Source: an uncultured Pseudomonadota bacterium
GTDB taxonomy: Bacteria > Pseudomonadota > Alphaproteobacteria > UBA9219
Direction: 5' to 3'
Length of the DNA stretch: 34,944 bases
NCBI GenBank assembly: GCA_903920205.1
Contig: CAIXLI010000174.1
Coordinates: forward strand, 1 to 34,944
The position numbers were made by a program, and so were the translations under genes. Numbering within the stretch: the stretch's first letter is position 1; each line of letters begins with the position of its first letter. Shown piece after piece: positions 17,621 to 28,049 of the stretch. The notes below the pieces were generated by a model that was not told the DNA's origin, searched no databases, and worked only from the letters and a program-made list of their open reading frames with translations.

Positions 17621-18538
17621 ATGATTTACACGCATAACGACCTTTTAAAGCTTATCCACGACACACGCGCGGTTTCGATATGGAACCATACGGAGGGGCC
17701 TGTTTTCTGGTACGCCGCCAATGTGCCTGGGCCTTTTTACGTCAACACAGAAATGGTGATCGGCTCGGCTTTGTCCGAGAAATTGCTGCGCGAGATTACG
17801 GCGATCATCGCCGGAACCGTGGATGTGCAAGCCCGCGCCGAACAATTGAACCATCTGATCCTGACAGCCTATAAGGCCAACCCCGCATGGAAACGATTGA
17901 TCGCCACGATGATCGACCGCGCCCGCACGGCGTTTCCCGCCAATGCCTTTACAGTCGTGTCGGGCGGCGAGCGGCGCGATTGGCTTTTCTCCATCCCCTT
18001 TGCCCATGACAGCGAATTGCCACACCTGTTCTTGTTCAAAAACAAAGGCTCGTTCTGCGAGCATCCGTTGAAGGCGGGGCAGAATGTTTTGCATGTTTCC
18101 GACCTGATCCATCATGCGACAAGCTTCTTCGATTCATGGCAACCTGCGATGAAGGATCTTCATTTGGGATGTTGTGGCAATTTGTGTGTCACTGTGCGCG
18201 GCGATAACGGTCTACGTCGCCTGAGCGAAGCGGGACAGAAAACCGTCGCTTTGGTCACGGTCGATGTCGATTTCTTCCGCCGCTTGCATGCCGCCGATTT
18301 GATCTCGCGCGAAGTGTTTGAGGAAATCGCGGTGTTCTTTGCCTCAGCGCAGGATTGGGCAGTAACCTATTTGATCGGCAAGCCGCATTTGTTTGACGCG
18401 CCGGGCTGCGACGCGAAATCGTTTGAACGTTTGCGCGTTTTCCTCTCCCGCGATCCGTGGAATTTGCGCCCGAAGCACGAGACGTTCTTTGCGACGATGC
18501 AAAAGGCGGTCGATTTGCGGTTAGCCGAAGCGGCTTAA
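17621..18538 (+). CDS. conserved hypothetical protein
   Basis: Long ORF with strong codon structure; MIYTHNDLLKLIHDTRAVSIWNHTEGPVFWYAANVPGPFYVNTEMVIG...; family not confidently recognised. Confidence 0.75.
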   Translation: MIYTHNDLLKLIHDTRAVSIWNHTEGPVFWYAANVPGPFYVNTEMVIGSALSEKLLREITAIIAGTVDVQARAEQLNHLILTAYKANPAWKRLIATMIDRARTAFPANAFTVVSGGERRDWLFSIPFAHDSELPHLFLFKNKGSFCEHPLKAGQNVLHVSDLIHHATSFFDSWQPAMKDLHLGCCGNLCVTVRGDNGLRRLSEAGQKTVALVTVDVDFFRRLHAADLISREVFEEIAVFFASAQDWAVTYLIGKPHLFDAPGCDAKSFERLRVFLSRDPWNLRPKHETFFATMQKAVDLRLAEAA

Positions 18539-19464
18539 GCGGGCACGCCGATCCTTTTGATCTCCCAACGCAAATCGACGCCGGAATTTTCCAGCACGCG
18601 GCGACGGACTTCTTCGCCCAGGTGTTCGATCTCGGCTGCGGTCGCGTGGCCTGTATTGATAACGAAGTTGCAGTGCCTTTCGGACACTTTCGCCTGCCCG
18701 ATTTTAAGGCCCCGGCAACCAGCTGCTTCGATCAATTGCCAACTTTTGCGGCCTTGCGGATCGTTTTCGGGATTGGCAAAGGTCGAGCCGCCCGTTCTTT
18801 CGCCGATGGGTTGAGATTCGGTACGGGCTTTTTGAATTTCCTGTATGCGGTGGGCGATGGCTTCGGGGTCGCCTTCGTCGCCTTGTAAAAGCGCGGAGAC
18901 AAAAATCGTATCTGCGCCGACTTGCGTATGGCGATAGGAAAAACCGATTTGCGCGGGAGTAAGCGTATGGCGCGTGCCGTCGCGCTCGACAACATCCGCC
19001 GCGACGACGATGTCCTTGAATTCGCGCCCATAGGAACCGGCATTCATGCGCAAACCTCCGCCTATTGTCCCCGGAATGCCGCACAAAAATTCGAGCCCCT
19101 TGATCCCTGCGTTTTGCGCGGCGCGCGCGACGTTCAGGTCGATGGACGCTGCCCCTGCGTTAATTTCTTCTCCCTGAACCTTAACCGTCGAAAAACTGGG
19201 GCCGAGGCGAATGACGACGCCCGGGATACCGCCATCGCGGATCAAAGTATTCGACGCTGCGCCGAGTGTAATCACCGGAATATCGGACGGACACCGTTCG
19301 AGAAAGTAAGCCAAATCTTCGACATCGGCGGGGCGGAACAGAACCTCTGCAGGGCCGCCGACGCGAAACCATGTTTGCTCTGCCAACGGCGCGTTGGGGA
19401 CAAGCTTGCCGCGCACTTCGGGCAGGCGGTCCATAAGGCCGTTATCGAAAGAAACGCCGGACAT
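18535..19464 (-). CDS. murB: UDP-N-acetylenolpyruvoylglucosamine reductase
   Basis: TWFRVGGPAEVLF, GSYGREF, GGSTFANPENDPQGRKSWQLIEAAGCRG. Confidence 0.95.
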   Translation of the reverse strand: MSGVSFDNGLMDRLPEVRGKLVPNAPLAEQTWFRVGGPAEVLFRPADVEDLAYFLERCPSDIPVITLGAASNTLIRDGGIPGVVIRLGPSFSTVKVQGEEINAGAASIDLNVARAAQNAGIKGLEFLCGIPGTIGGGLRMNAGSYGREFKDIVVAADVVERDGTRHTLTPAQIGFSYRHTQVGADTIFVSALLQGDEGDPEAIAHRIQEIQKARTESQPIGERTGGSTFANPENDPQGRKSWQLIEAAGCRGLKIGQAKVSERHCNFVINTGHATAAEIEHLGEEVRRRVLENSGVDLRWEIKRIGVPA

Positions 19465-20927
19465 TATCCCTTCGCCTTTTGTTCAAAAATCTTCTCTAAC
19501 TCAGCGGGCAACGCATAGGCCCAAGTGCTGATGGAACCCGCGCCGAGGCAGATGACGTAGTCGCCCGGGCGCGCCAATTCGGCGATCATCGGGGCGAGAT
19601 CTTGAGGAGCATTTAGGGCATGGACGTCGCGGTGACCGTGAGCGCGGAGGCCTTCGATCAAAGAGTCGCGGTTGATGCCTTCGATAGGTTGTTCGCCCGC
19701 CGCGTAGACATCCGCGACGATGACGCTGTCGGCGTCATTGAAGGTTCTGCAGAAATCGTTGAACAGGCTCGACAGGCGCGTATAGCGGTGCGGTTGGACC
19801 ACGGCGATAATCTTGCCCTGTTCGCCTTTGGCTTGCTGCGCGGCTTTCAACGTCGCCGCAATTTCGACGGGATGATGGCCGTAATCGTCGACAATCGTAA
19901 TGCCGCCCACGGTGCCGGTGCGGGTAAAGCGGCGCTTAACGCTTTCGAATTTATTAAAGGCTGAGCGCAAGATGGAGTCGGCAAAACCGAGTTTGATGCC
20001 GACGCTAAGCGCCGCAAGGCAGTTTTGCACGTTATGGCGTCCGATCACGGGCAGGAAGATTCCTTCGATGGTTCGGGTCGTGTCAGTTTTGCGGTCGGTG
20101 TACACGACATCGAAGCGCGAGCCGTCGGTCTTGGCTTCGATATTGACGGCGCGGACATCGGCTTGCGGCGAGAAGCCGTAGGTGACGATCTTGCGGTCTT
20201 GCACGCGGGCGATCAATTCCTGAACTTCGGGATGATCGACGCACAAAACGGCGAAGCCGTAGAACGGGATGTTCTGCACGAAAGTTTCGTAAGCGCGTCG
20301 CACCGCATCGAAATCGTGGTAATGATCCATATGTTCGGGGTCGATATTGGTAACAATCGCCACCGTCGCGGGAAGCTTGGTAAAGCTGCCGTCGGATTCG
20401 TCCGATTCAACGACCATCCATTCGCCGGAGCCAAGCCGCGCATTCGTGCCATAGGCGTTGATGATGCCGCCGTTGATGACCGTGGGGTCTTGTTCCGCCG
20501 CGTCGAATAGGCAAGCGATCATCGATGTCGTCGTCGTTTTGCCATGCGTGCCGCCTACCGCCACCGCCCATTTCAGGCGCATCAATTCGCCGAGCATTTC
20601 CGCGCGGCGTACGATGGGGAGGAAAGCTTCACGCGCCGCGACGACTTCGGGATTGTCTTTCTTCACGGCGGAGGAAATAACCACGACATTCGCCGCGCCA
20701 AGATTTTCGGCTTTGTGTCCGATAGAGATCAACATGCCCTTATCGCGTAGGCGTTTGACGTTGGCGTTGTCGTTTTGATCGCTGCCTTGGACTGTGTAGC
20801 CGAGGTTATGCAGGATTTCGGCGATGCCGCTCATGCCTATGCCGCCGATGCCGACGAAATGTATAGTGCCGACGGATTGTGGCGAGAAATGCGTGCGGGT
20901 GGTCGAGCGAGTCCAAATCATCTTCAT
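19464..20927 (-). CDS. murC: UDP-N-acetylmuramate--L-alanine ligase
   Basis: [38 protein letters not shown]. Confidence 0.96.
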   Translation of the reverse strand: MKMIWTRSTTRTHFSPQSVGTIHFVGIGGIGMSGIAEILHNLGYTVQGSDQNDNANVKRLRDKGMLISIGHKAENLGAANVVVISSAVKKDNPEVVAAREAFLPIVRRAEMLGELMRLKWAVAVGGTHGKTTTTSMIACLFDAAEQDPTVINGGIINAYGTNARLGSGEWMVVESDESDGSFTKLPATVAIVTNIDPEHMDHYHDFDAVRRAYETFVQNIPFYGFAVLCVDHPEVQELIARVQDRKIVTYGFSPQADVRAVNIEAKTDGSRFDVVYTDRKTDTTRTIEGIFLPVIGRHNVQNCLAALSVGIKLGFADSILRSAFNKFESVKRRFTRTGTVGGITIVDDYGHHPVEIAATLKAAQQAKGEQGKIIAVVQPHRYTRLSSLFNDFCRTFNDADSVIVADVYAAGEQPIEGINRDSLIEGLRAHGHRDVHALNAPQDLAPMIAELARPGDYVICLGAGSISTWAYALPAELEKIFEQKAKG

Positions 20928-20978
20928 TGATCCTATCAGAAAATAAATCCCCTCCCCCCCCCCAAGGAGGAAAAAACT

Positions 20979-22118
20979 TTAGCGAGTATGCCCTAAATTA
21001 ACGGAAAGCGCAGCGGGGATTTTGACGATGCTGTCGACGCAATCGGCGAGGCCGTCAGCCGCCGTCACTTTACCCCAAGCGCGGGCGGCAGCCGCTGTTT
21101 TGGTGAGGGTCGACGGTAGGGCCATCAGCGATTCCAGCCTTACGGCAAGTGATTCGGGGGTAAACGCCTGTTCAGGTATAATCCATGCACCCCCCGCTTC
21201 CGCGACGGCTTCGGCGTTGGCGGTTTGTTCGTCCGCGTGACCGTGGGGATAGGGAACCAGAATAGAGGGCCGCCCGACGACGGTCAGTTCGGCAACCGTC
21301 GAACCTCCGGCGCGACTAATAATCAGATGGGCTTCGGACATGCGTTCGGGCACGTCCTGGAAAAAGGGCGAAAGTTCGACATCGACTCCGGCGGCGGCAA
21401 AAGAGGACCGCGCCGTTTCGACATCTTCTTTGCGGCATTGCTGGGCGATCACGATGCGGCGGCGCAGATGTTCGGGCATCAAGGCCAGAGCCTGCGGCAC
21501 GACATGGCTGAACACACGCGCTCCGAGACTGCCGCCCATAACGAGAAGCTTCATAACACCGTTTTCAGACAGCCCTGCATAGGGCGTCGCACGGAGAGCC
21601 ATGAAGGAAGGCCGCACGGGATTGCCGGTATAGACGATGCGCGTTTCGGCGGGAGGTTTCAGCCCGAGGACATGAGGGAACGACGTCGCTACGATCCGCG
21701 CCTTGCCCATCAGGGCGCGATTGGCGCGGCCCAATACGGCGTTTTGTTCGTGAAGGATAATGGGGATATTCAACTGCGCCGCCGCGTAGAGGGTCGGAAC
21801 GGAAGGATAGCCGCCGAAGCCGACGACGACCGCAGGGCGCAATTTGCTTAGACGCAGACGCGCTTGCACAACGCCGATGCCCATTTCCAGAATACTGCGT
21901 AGCTTGCCGAACATCCCCTGCCCCATAGAGCTGGCGCGGGCGCAATAGACGGGGACGGGCAGATCGCCGCCGAATTTCGAGCCGCGCTGGTCGGTCATCA
22001 GGGCAACGCGATAGCCACGCCCCAACAATTCACGAGCCAAAGCTTCGGCGGGAAAAATATGGCCTCCGGTGCCTCCGGCAGCGAGGACGACGAAAGGAAC
22101 GGAATCAGTCATGGACAT
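20979..22118 (-). CDS. murG: UDP-N-acetylglucosamine transferase MurG
   Basis: LAAGGTGGHIFPAEALA, HEQNAVLGRANR, MGGSLGARVFS, ISRAGGSTVAEL. Confidence 0.95.
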   Translation of the reverse strand: MSMTDSVPFVVLAAGGTGGHIFPAEALARELLGRGYRVALMTDQRGSKFGGDLPVPVYCARASSMGQGMFGKLRSILEMGIGVVQARLRLSKLRPAVVVGFGGYPSVPTLYAAAQLNIPIILHEQNAVLGRANRALMGKARIVATSFPHVLGLKPPAETRIVYTGNPVRPSFMALRATPYAGLSENGVMKLLVMGGSLGARVFSHVVPQALALMPEHLRRRIVIAQQCRKEDVETARSSFAAAGVDVELSPFFQDVPERMSEAHLIISRAGGSTVAELTVVGRPSILVPYPHGHADEQTANAEAVAEAGGAWIIPEQAFTPESLAVRLESLMALPSTLTKTAAAARAWGKVTAADGLADCVDSIVKIPAALSVNLGHTR

Positions 22119-23886
22119 CCTCCAGTGGATACATGCGTGCCGCGACGGGGTGATTGGCGAAGCTTGCCAATTTCAGCCACGGGCCCAGAACAACCCGCGC
22201 TTTTTCGAGCGTCGCGGAAGGCGAGAACAGCATAGCGCTTTCCGCGCCCATCCTACGCATCAATTTAAGCAGGCGTTCCGCAGGCGTCGGCGGCGAGGGG
22301 AAGTTTTCCAGCGAAAGCCTGTCTTTATCTTCAAGCTTCAAGGCCTTGCGCACGGCAGACAGCGCGACGTCATAGCCGCCAAGCTCGTCAACCAGACCTA
22401 TTTTGACCGCTTGCTCGCCCGTCCAGACGCGACCTTTGGCGATGTCGGGCATTTTTTCCAACGGGATTTTACGCGCCGCCGCTACATTGCCGACAAAGGC
22501 ATGATAGGTATTATCCAAAAGCGCGTTCACCCGCGCACGCTGGGCGGGGGTGAAGGGCGCGGTCATATTCCACATACCGGCATTCGGCGTCGTGGCTACA
22601 CCGTCCACGGACAGACCGACTTTTTGCAGCAATCCGTCGGCGGCGAATTTACCCGCGACGACGCCGATAGAGCCGGTCAGCGTGGCGGGATCGGCGATGA
22701 TCTTGTCGCCGTTCATCGCTATCCAATAACCGCCCGATGCCGCTGTTTCCCCCATCGACACGATGACGGGTTTGCCTTTCTTTTGCGCATGAATCATCGC
22801 GCGGCGGATGGTTTCCGACGCGGCGGGAGATCCCCCAGGGCTGTCGATGCGGAACAAGATGGCTTTGACATCCTCGTCTTCCGCAGCGTCGTTGAACGCG
22901 CCTGCGATGTCGTTTGCGCCCATAACATGTTCGCCAGCCAAGCCGCCGCCATCGACATTCTTATCCATAATGAGGCCTGTGCCGTATATCAGAGCGATGG
23001 TGGTCGGCTCTTTGGGGGCATCCTTGCCGTCGGCGTAGCCGAGATAGGTTCCGACATCAACTTGCTTGGCGTCCTTGCCCGCCTTGCGTTCCAGCTCTTC
23101 GTCGAGTTCATCGACATAGGCCAGACGCGTAACCAGGCCTTCCTGCTTGGCTTCTTCGTCGGTGTAGGGGCCACGCGCCATCAGGTCTTTGACATGATCG
23201 ACATCCCATTTACGGCTGGCGGCGATGCCTTCGGCGATTTGGGCGGACAGGTTCTCGACCATCGCTTGCATTTCCGCTTTCACGGGCGGGGAGAAAGCGT
23301 CGCGCTGTCCGACTTCCATAAAGGATTTGTATTCTTCGCGCTGCATAAAGTCCGCCACGACGCCGATTTTGTCCAAGGCCGTTTTAGCGAAGGGCGATTG
23401 CAGGGCGACTCCGGTCAAGCTGACGGTGCCGACGGGTTGCAGCCAGATATTTTCAAACGCGCTGGCGAGAAAATAGGCGCGGTTGCCCATCCCGAATTCG
23501 CCGAAGTCTGAACCATAGGCGTAAGTGAATTTTCCGCTGGCGCGAAAGCGCGCCAGAGCGGCGCGGATTTCCTGAGTCTGCACCAAAGTCGGTTGTTCCG
23601 TACCGAAACGCGCCGCAAGGCCCTTGACATGGGGGTCGGCCGCCGCATGATCGATGGCGTGCAGGATGTCCAGCAAGGCCAAGGGTTCGTCGTCCAGCGC
23701 GATGTTGAGCGGCGAGGGTTCGTTTTGTTCGACGATAGAGCGCGTAAAATCAATCGTCAGCACGACGCTGGCGGGTTCGGGTTCGACGTGATTTTCGCCG
23801 TAATAGGCGAGCGCGACGACAGCCGCGATAAGTACAACGACCAGAACTCCGATCAACGTGAAAAGGCGTGTAATGAATTTCAGCAC
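22105..23886 (-). CDS. sppA: signal peptide peptidase SppA (67K type)
   Basis: FRIDSPGGSPAASETIRRA, GETAASGGYWIAMNGDKIIADPATLTGSIGV; N-terminal TM; overlaps the murG start. Confidence 0.92.
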   Translation of the reverse strand: MLKFITRLFTLIGVLVVVLIAAVVALAYYGENHVEPEPASVVLTIDFTRSIVEQNEPSPLNIALDDEPLALLDILHAIDHAAADPHVKGLAARFGTEQPTLVQTQEIRAALARFRASGKFTYAYGSDFGEFGMGNRAYFLASAFENIWLQPVGTVSLTGVALQSPFAKTALDKIGVVADFMQREEYKSFMEVGQRDAFSPPVKAEMQAMVENLSAQIAEGIAASRKWDVDHVKDLMARGPYTDEEAKQEGLVTRLAYVDELDEELERKAGKDAKQVDVGTYLGYADGKDAPKEPTTIALIYGTGLIMDKNVDGGGLAGEHVMGANDIAGAFNDAAEDEDVKAILFRIDSPGGSPAASETIRRAMIHAQKKGKPVIVSMGETAASGGYWIAMNGDKIIADPATLTGSIGVVAGKFAADGLLQKVGLSVDGVATTPNAGMWNMTAPFTPAQRARVNALLDNTYHAFVGNVAAARKIPLEKMPDIAKGRVWTGEQAVKIGLVDELGGYDVALSAVRKALKLEDKDRLSLENFPSPPTPAERLLKLMRRMGAESAMLFSPSATLEKARVVLGPWLKLASFANHPVAARMYPLEDVHD

Positions 23887-23991
23887 GGACGTACCTTGTG
23901 TGGGGAAAAAAGAGAGATAAAAGAGTTATCCCAATCCAACCGATATGTCACTGGCAAATGCGTTGAGCAAAGGCTCTCTTCCCCCTCCCTC

Positions 23992-24097
23992 GTCATTCCG
24001 GAAAATGCGCAGTTGGTTCTCTTGCGGCAAAAAACAAATGGGATTCCGGATAAAATTGCATTTTGTGAAGAACAAAAAGCAATTTTTCCGGAATGAC
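23992..24097. repeat. dispersed palindromic element, family B (partial)
   Basis: GTCATTCCGGAAAATGCG...TGGGATTCCGGATAAAATTGCATTTTGTGAAGAACAAAAAGCAATTTTTCCGGAATGAC; related to 29039-29191. Confidence 0.75.
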
Positions 24098-24142
24098 GAA
24101 GGGTTTTATACGGCGCAATGCTTTTGTGCCTCACATTAACTC

Positions 24143-24184
24143 CAAAAACAAAAACGGCGCTTTGCATTCCTGCAAAGCGCCGTT
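24143..24184 (-). terminator. strong intrinsic terminator downstream of rplA
   Basis: Minus strand AACGGCGCTTTGCA-GGAA-TGCAAAGCGCCGTT followed by TTTGTTTTT. Confidence 0.9.
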
Positions 24185-24205
24185 CTGATATTCGAAAGCG
24201 ACGTT

Positions 24206-24904
24206 TTATTCGCCGATTGTTGTCAGGTCGACCTTGACGCCCGGGCCCATCGTCGAAGACAGGCTGATGCGGGAGACATAGGTGCCCTTCACGCCCGAAG
24301 GACGCGCCTTGATGATGGCGTGGATAAAGGCTTTGGCGTTCGTCAGGATATCGGCTTCCGAGAAGCTGACCTTGCCGACGCCCGCTTGAACGATACCAGC
24401 CTTTTCGGCGCGGAATTCGATCGAGCCCGCCTTGGCGGCCTTGACCGCATCGGCGACGTTCGGCGTCACGGTGCCGAGCTTCGGGTTAGGCATCAGGCCG
24501 CGCGGCCCGAGGACTTTGCCCAGCTGACCGACGATGCCCATCATATCAGGCGTCGCGATCACGCGGTCGAAGTCGCTCTTGCCCGCCATGATGGCTTCCT
24601 TGAGGTCTTCAGCGCCGACGATATCGGCTCCGGCGGCTTTGGCAGCATCGGCCTTGTCGCCCTTGGCGAACACGGCGACGCGGATGGTTTTACCCGTGCC
24701 ATGCGGCAGTTGAACGACGCCGCGCACCGCTTGATCGGATTGCTTGGTGTCGATGTCCAGATTGATCGAAACTTCGACGGATTCAACAAACTTGCGCGCT
24801 GCTTGCTTGCTGTTCGCCAGAACCAGCTTCACCGCTTCGGGTAAAGCATAGGCTTTGTTGCGATCGACGTTCTTGGAGACGTTACGGATTTTTTTGCCTT
24901 GCAT
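24206..24904 (-). CDS. rplA: 50S ribosomal protein L1
   Basis: [28 protein letters not shown]...[15 protein letters not shown]. Confidence 0.97.
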   Translation of the reverse strand: MQGKKIRNVSKNVDRNKAYALPEAVKLVLANSKQAARKFVESVEVSINLDIDTKQSDQAVRGVVQLPHGTGKTIRVAVFAKGDKADAAKAAGADIVGAEDLKEAIMAGKSDFDRVIATPDMMGIVGQLGKVLGPRGLMPNPKLGTVTPNVADAVKAAKAGSIEFRAEKAGIVQAGVGKVSFSEADILTNAKAFIHAIIKARPSGVKGTYVSRISLSSTMGPGVKVDLTTIGE

Positions 24905-24908
24905 GATC

Positions 24909-25337
24909 TTACTCCACAACCTGAATGCCCATCGAGCGGGCGGAACCGACGATCATCTTGCTCGCCGCTTCGACGTCGTTGGCGTTCAAATCCGCCATCT
25001 TCTTCGTCGCGATTTCACGAACCTGCGCCATCGTGATGGAGCCGACCGTTTGCGTGCCCGGAGTCTGCGCACCCTTTTCGATCTTGGCAGCCTTCATGAT
25101 GAAGAAGCTGTTCGGCGGCATTTTGGTGATGAAGGTAAAGCTGCGATCCGAAAAAGCGGTAATCACGACCGGAATCGGCGTGCCTTTTTCCATGCCTTGG
25201 GTCTTGGCATTGAACTGCTTGCAGAATTCCATAATGTTCAGGCCGCGCTGACCAAGCGCGGGGCCAATCGGAGGCGACGGATTCGCAGCACCCGCTGGAA
25301 CCTGAAGCTTGATATAGCCGACGATTTCTTTTGCCAT
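24909..25337 (-). CDS. rplK: 50S ribosomal protein L11
   Basis: [38 protein letters not shown]. Confidence 0.97.
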   Translation of the reverse strand: MAKEIVGYIKLQVPAGAANPSPPIGPALGQRGLNIMEFCKQFNAKTQGMEKGTPIPVVITAFSDRSFTFITKMPPNSFFIMKAAKIEKGAQTPGTQTVGSITMAQVREIATKKMADLNANDVEAASKMIVGSARSMGIQVVE

Positions 25338-25594
25338 ACTACTCTCCTCGTCTGCCGCGGACGAACGTCGTCCGCGAATGTAAAAACGCCCGACACAGCG
25401 CAAGCCGCGCCGGACAACCAAAATGTGAAGGGATTGTTTGTTCCCCCGACCCGTCTTTCGAAAGACAGGTTGGCGTGGTGCGGCTTCTTCGGGTATTGTG
25501 TATGTGAAGAACGCCTACCACACCGATTTCACGCGCGGTTTGTAGGACGAAAGAGCCCTGAAAGTCCAGTTGTTTCTGTTTCTAGCCCCTTAGC

Positions 25595-27067
25595 ATGCCC
25601 CTTCAAACCGCCCTCGAAGCCCTGAAACGGAAGGATTTTGCCGCTGCGCGTGATCTTATGGCGCGGGGGGATATGACCGCGTTTGGTGTTCCTCACTTTC
25701 TTATCAAGGGGTTAGCGGAGTTATCTCTTAAAGATTGGGAGGCGTGTTTGGCGACTTTCGCCGCCGCGACGGGGCGGTTTCCTGATCATGCGCTGTTCTG
25801 GCTTAATCGGGGGATTGCGGAGGAAAATCTGCGTCTGGTTAATGCCGCTGTTGTCAGTCAGGAACGTTGTTTGGCTTTAAATCCTTTACAGGCAGAGGCT
25901 TGCGGCAATTTGTCGAACCTTTACCGCAACACGCGGCGGGGCGTGGAGGCCGAGGCGATGGCGCGGCGGGCTTTGGCTTTGGGTGCCGATCGGGGGGATG
26001 CTTTAAACTGCCTTGGGCTTGCGCTGAACAGGCAGGGGAAGTTCGACGAGGCCAGAGAGACATTCATACAGGCGCATCAGGCCGCGCCCGATAATGCCGC
26101 GATTCTTGCTAATCATGCCAATTTGGAAACCAATGTTTTCGATTTCGACGCCGCTTGGCAACTTTTTGCCGCCGCTCGCGCGATTAGCGATGAGGCCGTT
26201 TTCCGGCATGACGAGGGGTTGGCGCGTTTGCTTTTTGGCGATCATGAACGAGGGTTTACGTTGTTCGAGGCGCGGTTGGAAATGCCGGAGGCGTTACGGA
26301 TTCAGCCTTTGTGCCCTCGATGGCAGGGCGAAAGCCTGAAAGGCAAAAAACTTTTGATCGTCGCGGAACAGGGGTTTGGCGATGTGATTCACTTCTGCCG
26401 TTACCAAACATGCCTGCCCGAGGGGGAGTTGGTTTGGGCGGTGCCGAAAAATTTGGTGCGCTTACTGAAAGATTCTTTGCGCGGCGAGGTTCTGGATGAA
26501 ACCGCCGCCCTGCCCGTTTGCGATTATTTTCTGCCGATGATGTCTCTGGGACTCCTAAATTCTGTTTCCCCTGAGGGAATCCACCTCTTCGCTCCACCTA
26601 CGCCTCTTTTGCCCACAGGAACGCACCCCCTAAAAATCGGCATTGTCTGGGCGGGATCAAAAACCCATCGCAGGGATGAGGAGCGGTCGATACCACTTAA
26701 ACTCTTCGCCCCGATTTTGGAATCGGTAGCGGCGGATTTTTATGCACCATTTTTGGGCGAGGCGTTGGAGGAGATTGGGGATTTTCAAATTACACGCCTT
26801 GATCCCCTGCTCACGGATTTCGCCGATACTGCCGCTTTGCTGCGTCAGATGGATTGTCTGATTACCGTGGATACGGCGGCGGCGCATGTAGCGGGCGCGC
26901 TCGGGGTCAGGACATTTTTGCTTCTGCCTCGCTGCCCCGATTGGCGGTGGGGGGTGACGGGCGATACGACACCGCTCTATCCGTCGATGACGCTTGTGCG
27001 CCAAGAGACCCACGGCGATTGGTCGGGGGCTATAGAGAGAATTCACGCGTTAGTGAAGAATCTTTAG
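25595..27067 (+). CDS. TPR protein with C-terminal GT9/heptosyltransferase-like domain
   Basis: N-terminal TPRs; C-terminal LLIVAEQGFGDVIHFCRY...CLITVDTAAAHVAGALGVRTFLLLPRCPDWRWG. Confidence 0.82.
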   Translation: MPLQTALEALKRKDFAAARDLMARGDMTAFGVPHFLIKGLAELSLKDWEACLATFAAATGRFPDHALFWLNRGIAEENLRLVNAAVVSQERCLALNPLQAEACGNLSNLYRNTRRGVEAEAMARRALALGADRGDALNCLGLALNRQGKFDEARETFIQAHQAAPDNAAILANHANLETNVFDFDAAWQLFAAARAISDEAVFRHDEGLARLLFGDHERGFTLFEARLEMPEALRIQPLCPRWQGESLKGKKLLIVAEQGFGDVIHFCRYQTCLPEGELVWAVPKNLVRLLKDSLRGEVLDETAALPVCDYFLPMMSLGLLNSVSPEGIHLFAPPTPLLPTGTHPLKIGIVWAGSKTHRRDEERSIPLKLFAPILESVAADFYAPFLGEALEEIGDFQITRLDPLLTDFADTAALLRQMDCLITVDTAAAHVAGALGVRTFLLLPRCPDWRWGVTGDTTPLYPSMTLVRQETHGDWSGAIERIHALVKNL

Positions 27068-27071
27068 GCGC

Positions 27072-27461
27072 TTATTTCTTCTGCGCCTTCGCCTTAGGGG
27101 TGGCGGGGTTACGTTCAAGGCGGATGATTTTGTTCTTGTCGTCGACATGGACGACTTTCTGTTTAATCTTCGCCGCTTCGGCGTGTGTGCCGAGGGCGAA
27201 GGCCATGATGATGACTTTGTCGCCCGGGTAAAATAATCGCGCGGGGCAACCGTTCAGGCAGATGACTCCCACCTCGCCGAGAATAGCATAAGTCTCCCAA
27301 TGCGCCGCGTTCGACAGACTATTGATGTGAATAAGTTGGGAAGGCACAATCCCAGCCGCTTTCATAAGCTGCTTGTCGATTGTGATGCTGCCCACATAGT
27401 TGATATCCGCGCCGGTGACGGTCACGCGGTGGAGTTTGCCTGTGCAGAATGTAATCAGCAT
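27072..27461 (-). CDS. panD: aspartate 1-decarboxylase
   Basis: KLHRVTVTGADINYVGSITID (GS self-cleavage site), NGCPARLFYPGDKVIIMAFA. Confidence 0.88.
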   Translation of the reverse strand: MLITFCTGKLHRVTVTGADINYVGSITIDKQLMKAAGIVPSQLIHINSLSNAAHWETYAILGEVGVICLNGCPARLFYPGDKVIIMAFALGTHAEAAKIKQKVVHVDDKNKIIRLERNPATPKAKAQKK

Positions 27462-27655
27462 GTCTTGCCTTTAAGGATAACGGGGCGGGGGAATATCATA
27501 AGGCCGCCCTTATAACGCCCCGCCGCCCAAACAGACCTGCCATGAAAGTAATTCCCTGCTTTATTGAAAAGAGATTTTATGATACAAAATCGTGCGCGAG
27601 GCAGTTGCGATGCCCCGCTTTATATTGATTAAAAACATTCTTAAGGAGAGCAAAG

Positions 27656-28021
27656 ATGAAGAAGAGCACAGTCACTCGCGTAGCCTTTGGCATTGCAACT
27701 GTTGCACTGTTGACTCTGGGCGGTTGCGGCAACAAAACAGTCACCCCAGACTCTGCGGATCCGTTGATGGGAGTGGCCAAAGCCCTGCTCACACAGGCAG
27801 ACGAAAAAAAGGATCCCCCCCACACCGCTACACGGGAAGTTACCCTTAAGGATGGAACCAAAGCCACGATTACGGTTACCCGCGCTGGTTACGAAGAAAA
27901 TGGATGGACCTTTGCTGCCACACGCCACCTTACTGGCAGAGCCGTTGTTGACCAACCAGGAAGGCCAACGCGTGCGTTTCATCTTGAAACATGTGACCCT
28001 ACTACATTGGAAAACAACTAA
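27656..28021 (+). CDS. small hypothetical lipoprotein
   Basis: Lipobox VALLTLGGC; AAGGAG RBS upstream of ATG. Confidence 0.7.
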   Translation: MKKSTVTRVAFGIATVALLTLGGCGNKTVTPDSADPLMGVAKALLTQADEKKDPPHTATREVTLKDGTKATITVTRAGYEENGWTFAATRHLTGRAVVDQPGRPTRAFHLETCDPTTLENN

Positions 28022-28049
28022 CGACCTATACAAAAACACAGTTCCATCC

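Noticed and set aside
22069-23511. 480-aa plus-strand ORF opposite sppA
   Set aside because: Antisense to unmistakable SppA; Arg/Gly/His-rich composition typical of reverse-frame artefacts.
23880-24167. 95-aa ORF in the sppA-rplA gap
   Set aside because: Mostly translation of the family B palindromic repeat.
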